From DASPWW01 sp963803425 (GTDB lineage Bacteria; Actinomycetota; Thermoleophilia; Solirubrobacterales; 70-9), in assembly GCA_963803425.1 (NCBI GenBank), contig CAWDMA010000002.1, positions 186,001-250,000 of the forward strand: DNA of 64,000 nt, written 5' to 3'. Position 1 is the stretch's first letter, and each line of letters opens with the position of its first letter. This document shows positions 59,634-64,000 of the stretch, piece by piece. The position numbers and the translations under genes were made by a program. The notes beneath the pieces are model-generated. The model searched no databases and had not been told where the DNA came from. It was given only the letters and a program-made list of their open reading frames with translations.

Positions 59634-60623
59634 GTGCGCACCGAGGCACGCTTCGGAGGGGTAGGCCTCAGGGCGGGGCACTACGAGAGCTTCTACGTGA
59701 AGGCGGCGCGACCGGAGGGCGGTCTCGGCGTGTGGATCCGGCATACCGTGCACAAGCGGCGCCATGCCGAGCCGACCGCGTCGATCTGGTTCACGTTGTT
59801 CGATGCCGAGGCGGAGGGTCCGATTGCGGCGAAGGCGACGTTCCCGGCGGACCGGCTCTCGTCCGGAGACGGCGCCTACATCCGGATCGGCGGCGCCGTC
59901 CTCGAGCCGGGCCGCCTCCGCGGGTCGGTCGAGTCGGGAGACGTCAGGGCCGACTGGGACCTTGAGTTCGACGACGATGGCGAGCCGTTCCGCCACCTTC
60001 CCTACGGGTGGCTGTATCGCGGACCGCTGCCGCGAACGAAGCTGCTCAGCCCCCACCCGAATGCGACGTACGGCGGGCGGATCACGGCCGGCGACCGGGA
60101 GATCGATGTCGACGGGTGGCCGGGGATGGTCGGCCACAACTGGGGGGCGGAACACGCGGAGCGGTGGACGTGGATCGAGGGGGCGAGGCTGGACGGTGAG
60201 GCAGACTCATACTTCGACACCGGGGCCGGCCGGATCCGGGTGGCGAGACGGACGACTCCGTGGATCGCGAACGGCGTGCTCTCCCTGGGCGGCGAGCGAA
60301 CCCGGCTGGGCGGGCTCGACAAAGTCCGCTCGACCGTGATCGAAGAATCGCCGACGGGGTGCCGGTTCACCCTCCCCGGCAAGGACGTCATGGTGCGGGG
60401 CGAGATCGGCGCCCCGCCGGAGCGGTTCGTGGCCTGGCTGTACTCGGACCCCGACGGGGGCGAGCACAACACGGTGAACTGCTCGATCTCGGACCTGGAG
60501 CTGACCGTCGAGCGCGCCGGCCGGCCGCCGCGGCGGCTTCGCGCCGCCGGGACCGCGGCGTACGAGCTCGGGATGCGGGAGACCGACCACGGGATTCCGG
60601 TGCAGCCGTTCCCCGACGGCTAA
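59634..60623 (+). CDS. Lipocalin-like AttH/CrtC-type protein
   Basis: Cytoplasmic 329-residue protein, mainly beta. VDGWPGMVGHNWGAEHAER followed by WTWIEG resembles the H-x-W-G ... W-x-W motif of carotenoid hydratase CrtC/AttH lipocalin-like proteins. N-terminal GHYESFYVKAARPEGG, VWIRHTVHKR and WFTLFDAE also fit the first barrel of that superfamily. Members add water to or reshape hydrophobic terpenoids, but many have no known activity. GTG 59634 is the start. It lies 21 nt before the aldehyde dehydrogenase gene, same strand; the two may act together. Family assignment made by motif impression only. Confidence 0.45.
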   Translation: MRTEARFGGVGLRAGHYESFYVKAARPEGGLGVWIRHTVHKRRHAEPTASIWFTLFDAEAEGPIAAKATFPADRLSSGDGAYIRIGGAVLEPGRLRGSVESGDVRADWDLEFDDDGEPFRHLPYGWLYRGPLPRTKLLSPHPNATYGGRITAGDREIDVDGWPGMVGHNWGAEHAERWTWIEGARLDGEADSYFDTGAGRIRVARRTTPWIANGVLSLGGERTRLGGLDKVRSTVIEESPTGCRFTLPGKDVMVRGEIGAPPERFVAWLYSDPDGGEHNTVNCSISDLELTVERAGRPPRRLRAAGTAAYELGMRETDHGIPVQPFPDG

Positions 60624-60626
60624 GCT
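60621..60626 (+). promoter_or_regulatory. Candidate -10 element (TAAGCT) before the aldehyde dehydrogenase gene
   Basis: TAAGCTGCG, identical to the nonamer at 32369, overlaps the stop codon of the AttH-like gene; it is followed by GGAGG (60635-60639) 5 nt before ATG 60645. Confidence 0.35.
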
Positions 60627-60644
60627 GCGAACGAGGAGGTTCGT

Positions 60645-62088
60645 ATGGCCACGGAGACGATTCAAGCCGCCGACCACGAGCTGCTGATCGGCGGCGAGCG
60701 ACTCTCCACCGGCGAGTGGTCGGAGGTGCACAGCCCGTACGACGGCACGGTCGTCGGCCGCGTCCCGGGTCGCGGACGCCGTCCTCGTCGACCGGGCGAT
60801 CTCCGCCGCAGCGGACGCGTACGCAGCCGGAGGCTTCCCGCAGCACGAGCGGGCCGCCATGCTGGAGCGGGCCGCCGAGCTGGTCCGCGACCGCGAGGAC
60901 GAGCTCACGATCGCGATCGCCGCCGAGGCCGGCAAGCCGCTGAAGACCGCCCGGGTCGAGGCGCAGCGGTGCGCCGGCACGCTCGACTACTCCGCGGTGG
61001 AGGCGCGCACCCTGGCGGGCGAGGCGGTCCCGCTGGAGGGAAGCGCCGCGGGCGCCGGGAAGCTCGGCCTGATCATCCGAGTCCCGTACGGCGTCGTCGC
61101 GGCGATCAGCCCGTTCAACTTCCCGCTCAACCTCGTCGCCCACAAGCTGGGGCCGGCTATTGCCGCCGGGAACACGGTCGTGCTGAAGCCCGCGGGGCAG
61201 ACGCCGATCTCGGCGATCAAGCTCGCCGAGATCCTCGTCGACGCGGGGCTGCCCGACGGGTGGGTGAACGTCGTGTGCGGGTCGGGCGCGAAGATCGGCA
61301 GCGCGCTCACCGAGGACGAGCGCGTCGGCGCGATCAGCTTCACCGGATCGGCGGCGGTCGGTTGGGACATCCGGGCCCGGGCCCCGCGCAAGAAGGTCAA
61401 CCTCGAGCTCGGCTCGACCGCCCCGCTGGTCGTGCACGAGGACGGCGATTGGGAGCGGGCCGCGGACGGGGCGCGCCTGCACGCGTTCTCGCATGCCGGC
61501 CAGACTGCATCTCCGTGCAGCGGATCTCGTGCACGAGGCGGTGATCGACCGGTTCCAAGACCGATTGGTCGAGAACGTCCGGGGCCTTGTCGTCGGCGAC
61601 CCGCTCGATCCCGACACCGACGTGGGGCCGCTGATCTCACCCGGCGACCGCGACCGCGTGAAGGAGTGGATCGACGAGGCCGCCGCGAGCGGCGGCGAGA
61701 TCATCGTCGGCGGGGACCTCACCGACGAGGACCGCTGCCTGGAGCCGACCGTGATCCGGGAGCCGGACCGCGAGGCGCGCGTGTGGTGCGACGAGATCTT
61801 CGGGCCGGTCGCGACCCTGCACGCGTACTGTCCTTCGACGATGCGATCGAGCTCGCGAACGACGCCCGCTTCGGCCTCCAGGCAGGCGTCTTCACGCGCG
61901 ACATCGGGCGCGGCCTCGACGCCGCGAGCCGGCTCGAGTACGGCGGCGTGCTGATCAACGAGGTCCCGACCTTCCGCGCCGACCAGATGCCGTACGGGGG
62001 TGTGAAGGACTCCGGCAACACCCGCGAGGGACCGGCCTACTCGGTGCTGGAGCTGACCGAGCCGCGGCTCGTCACGCTGCAGGGCTGA
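60645..62088 (+). CDS. Aldehyde dehydrogenase (frame-broken)
   Basis: NAD(P)-aldehyde dehydrogenase of about 480 residues once frames are joined. Segments in order: LIGGERLSTGEWSEVHSPYD; the cofactor region AAISPFNFPLNLVAHKLG and GNTVVLKPAGQT; FTGSAAVGWDIR; base Glu in KVNLELGSTAPLVV; EIFGPVATLHAY; NEVPTFRADQMPYGGVKDSG. Frame changes occur near 60775, 61505-61515 and 61830. The middle break falls in the codon before the catalytic Cys: restoring one base gives GQTCISVQRI. Domains are complete, so sequence errors rather than decay are likely. ATG 60645 has GGAGG 5 nt upstream. Confidence 0.8.
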
Positions 62089-62108
62089 GCCGGCGCTCAG
62101 CCTTCTTC

Positions 62109-62704
62109 TTACTTCAGGGCGCCGTCCACCGCGCTCGGCTCGCCGCCGCAGGAGTTGTTGCGCGACTTGCGACACTCGCCTTGCGCGCCGTCGCTGCTGT
62201 GCTTGCGCTTGCACTTCTTGAGGGCCGCCGCGCGTTGACCGGTGGGGCCCGGGTGGGGTACACGGGCGGACCTCCACCGCCGCTTGGCGGCGCAGGGCAA
62301 TCCGGGATTCCGGGGTTGAACTCATCGGCGCCGATGTCGCGGACCGGGTTGAGCGGGCAGGCGCTGTCGGCGTCGATCGCCCGTGGCGTCGCCGTCGAAG
62401 TCGGTCGATCCGATTGGTGGAGCGGCGGGGTTGCCTTGGTCAATCAGCGCCGAGTTCCCGCTCGCCGTCAGGTGGTAGTCGGTCAGTCGACGCTGGACAC
62501 CGCGATCAGCGAGATCCCCCCGGAAAGGGAGACGTTCTCTAGGTTCCGGGCTCGATGCGAACGATCGTCTCCGGTCGACACCGGCCTTGCCGATCGCCCC
62601 GTTGATGGTCTTGCATGCTGTGGCTGGGGTCAGGCAGTCGCCGGCAGAACGAGGAGCGACAGTGCCGCGAGCCACACGGCGTGAGTGAAACCAAGGCGAT
62701 CCAT
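62109..62704 (-). pseudogene. Decayed secreted beta-helix protein with Lys/Cys-rich C-terminal tail
   Basis: Remnant of a large secreted protein. The start MDRLGFTHAVWLAALSLLVL is a signal peptide, followed in other frames by DCLTPATACKTINGAIGKAG (beta-helix first coil), ETIVRIEPGT, NVSLSGGISLIAVSSVD and then TDYHLTASGNSALIDQGNPA, STDFDGDA, ACPLNPVRDIGADEF (the usual C-terminal end of parallel beta-helix proteins), and a tail TGQRAAALKKCKRKHSSDG. Several hundred residues of repeats are missing between the N and C parts, besides frameshifts, so this is a real deletion-derived pseudogene. Roughly 595 bp remain. Nothing else is recognised between 62.1 and 62.79 kb. Confidence 0.7.
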
Positions 62705-62788
62705 GCCCGCTCAACCGGTTTCCCTTCCTCCTCCTGGGCGAACAAATCTACCCCTGCCACTGGGGGAGGGGAACCGGGATTGTGTCCA

Positions 62789-64000
62789 CTAGGCGGGCGC
62801 GAACCAGCGCTCGAGCCGCTCCTCACTCATCAGCTGCCGGAGGGCTCCACCTGGCGCGCCAGGCAATCGCGGAGGTCCTGACCCGCCTTTGGATCTGAGG
62901 CCCAGCCGCGGAAGAGGGGCTCGGCGCTCTCCGGGCGCGGAAAGCGGCCCCAGGCGAAGGACCAGTCGTAGTGCTCGGCGGCCTTGCCATCGCGCCATTC
63001 CTCGTATGCGTCGAGGCTGGGGTTGCTCCCCGACAACGCGTCGGCGACATACAACGCCGCCTCGACCGCGTCTCCTATGCCCTGTGCAGTTCCCGGGTGC
63101 TTGAAGTAGCACGCATCGCCGACCAGCGCCCAACCCGGGCCGGTGGGCTTGCGAAAGAAGCCCCTCATCAGGGTCTCCGGGGCCACCGTCACGTCGGTCA
63201 CCATCTCGGCGCCGATCGAGCAGGTTCGGATCGAAGGTCTCGGGCAAGCGGCGGATCGTCTCCATGCTACTTGCGCTCCCTCGTCGGCACTTCGTCCCCT
63301 GCGCCAGATCGGGGGCGCCGTTGGCGATCAACAGGTAGAGCCCGTCTTCCGATTGGGCCGTGGTAGAGCATCTCGTCGAGGTTGATCTGCAGCGTCGAGA
63401 CCGGCTCGTCCACCGGAATCCCGCTCCAGTAGGAGTACGAGAAGGCGAGCTCCCCGCGCTGCGTGCGCTCCTTCTCGAGGTCCGGAGCTTGCCGGCGACC
63501 ACCGAGCCGCGGCCGTCGGCGCCGAAGACCCAGGGAGCCTCGATCTCGCGTCCGTCCGCCAGCCTGACGCCCCGGACCGGATCGACCTCGGTCCCGGCGC
63601 CGACCAGGTCGACCACTCGGCGTGCCCGAAGATCCCCTTCGCGCCCGCGGCGAGCGCCGTGCTCGTACGCCGGCCTTGTCGACGTGCGATCCGTCCTCGG
63701 AGCGAGCCCGAGGTCGAAGCCGTCGATACGTGAGTACTTCCCGGCGATCTCGTGGCTTCCAGACGCAACCAGCCGGTGCGAGGCAAAGGCGAGCTCGTGC
63801 TCAGACTCGAGACATGCCGAGCACTCCGAGCTTCTCCAGGCGGGCGAGGGTGTTGGGGTAGAGCAGGTGCGTGGAGACGGTTGTGCTGGGAAATGTGTCG
63901 CGGTCGATCAGCGCGACGTCCCACTCTCGCTCGGCTAAGGCGATCCTGCCAGAGTGGATCCGGCGCATCTCGCACCCACGACAATGGCGTCGTGCCTCTC
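62789..64000 (-). CDS. FAD-dependent monooxygenase/oxidoreductase (frame-broken, 5' end cut by window edge)
   Basis: Flavoprotein of the p-hydroxybenzoate hydroxylase/geranylgeranyl-reductase type. The N-terminal Rossmann motif reads DAIVVGARCAGSTLA near 63.97 kb, followed by VALIDRDTFPSTTVSTHLLY; the FAD-binding ribityl motif is ALVGDACYFKHPGTAQGIGD near 63.1 kb, with WVFGADGRGSVV (GADGR) near 63.5 kb. At least five frame changes lie between 62.83 and 63.95 kb. The last residues in frame are LMSEERLERWFAPA, stop 62789. All expected blocks appear in order over about 400 codons. The substrate is unknown. The first few codons lie beyond the window. Confidence 0.75.

Noticed and set aside
62830..63204. 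Separate short gene encoding only the C-terminal part of a flavoprotein
   Set aside because: It continues the FAD monooxygenase in another frame; the N-terminal Rossmann part is upstream.
1..64000. CRISPR array, insertion sequence, prophage or integron
   Set aside because: No regularly spaced direct repeats, transposase, integrase, phage structural or toxin-antitoxin genes are found on either strand.

Overview
High-GC (about 70%), gene-dense chromosomal DNA. Strong G/C preference at third codon positions, frequent GTG/TTG starts, ATGA-type overlaps, few Shine-Dalgarno sequences and many Lys/Arg-rich secreted proteins point to a deep-branching actinomycete, most likely class Thermoleophilia (Solirubrobacter-like). 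This is an inference from style and content, since no rRNA gene is present. I see no insertion sequence, prophage, integron or CRISPR array.

Layout. 0-3.8 kb (minus): response regulator, histidine kinase, HtrA-type protease and inositol monophosphatase in one overlapping operon; kinase and protease are broken by several indels. 3.9-9.8 kb: an M28-like membrane pseudopeptidase, a FlgM-like protein, thiL, a class A penicillin-binding protein and an MscS channel. 9.8-17.4 kb (plus): HAD hydrolase, an RDD-CPBP membrane fusion, an ABC-2 exporter, an L,D-transpeptidase, an epimerase-like SDR, pyrE and a secreted protein, then tRNA-Arg(CCU). 17.5-22 kb (minus): a conserved protein, NfeD-slipin-galT and a TlpA-like lipoprotein. 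22.2-24.6 kb: a large SF2 helicase. 24.6-32.3 kb (minus): ccmABCD, hemA, hemC, a CobA/HemD fusion, a SAM hydrolase and birA, i.e. cytochrome c maturation coupled to tetrapyrrole synthesis. 32.4-34.4 kb: two secreted proteins (cupredoxin, eight-repeat propeller). 34.4-43.2 kb: aldehyde dehydrogenase, rarA, a secreted lipase divergent from a Tat-exported lipoxygenase-like enzyme, and a 766-residue secreted orphan. 43.3-49.1 kb (plus): TSUP permease, M20 peptidase, DUF1385 protein, short FtsH-like protease, methylmalonyl-CoA epimerase and a membrane-anchored methyltransferase. 49.1-55.6 kb: an NHL/RTX secreted protein, a BtrH-like protein, a PAP2 phosphatase, ychF, an ECF sigma/anti-sigma pair and a SHOCT protein. 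55.6-59.6 kb (minus): a muramidase/M15 fusion, a DUF4062-STAND NTPase and a HAD phosphatase with 4-nt overlaps. 59.6-64 kb: an AttH/CrtC-like protein, a frame-broken aldehyde dehydrogenase, a decayed beta-helix gene and a frame-broken FAD monooxygenase.

Themes. Much of the window serves the cell envelope: peptidoglycan synthesis and remodelling (PBP, YkuD, SLT-M15), envelope stress (HtrA, two-component system, ECF/anti-sigma, NfeD/slipin, FtsH-like, MscS) and secreted proteins of unknown role. The features most worth following are the secreted lipase/lipoxygenase pair, the DUF4062-STAND operon, the SF2 helicase with an acidic insert, the M28 pseudopeptidase, and a TAnnnT element 6-8 nt before many start codons, which suggests leaderless transcription.

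Caution. Frameshifts cluster within about 4 kb of both ends of the window (plus one in galT), which looks more like consensus error than biology. Frame-broken genes are listed as CDS over their full apparent span. There is no gene-free stretch above 300 bases once the decayed gene at 62.1-62.7 kb is counted.
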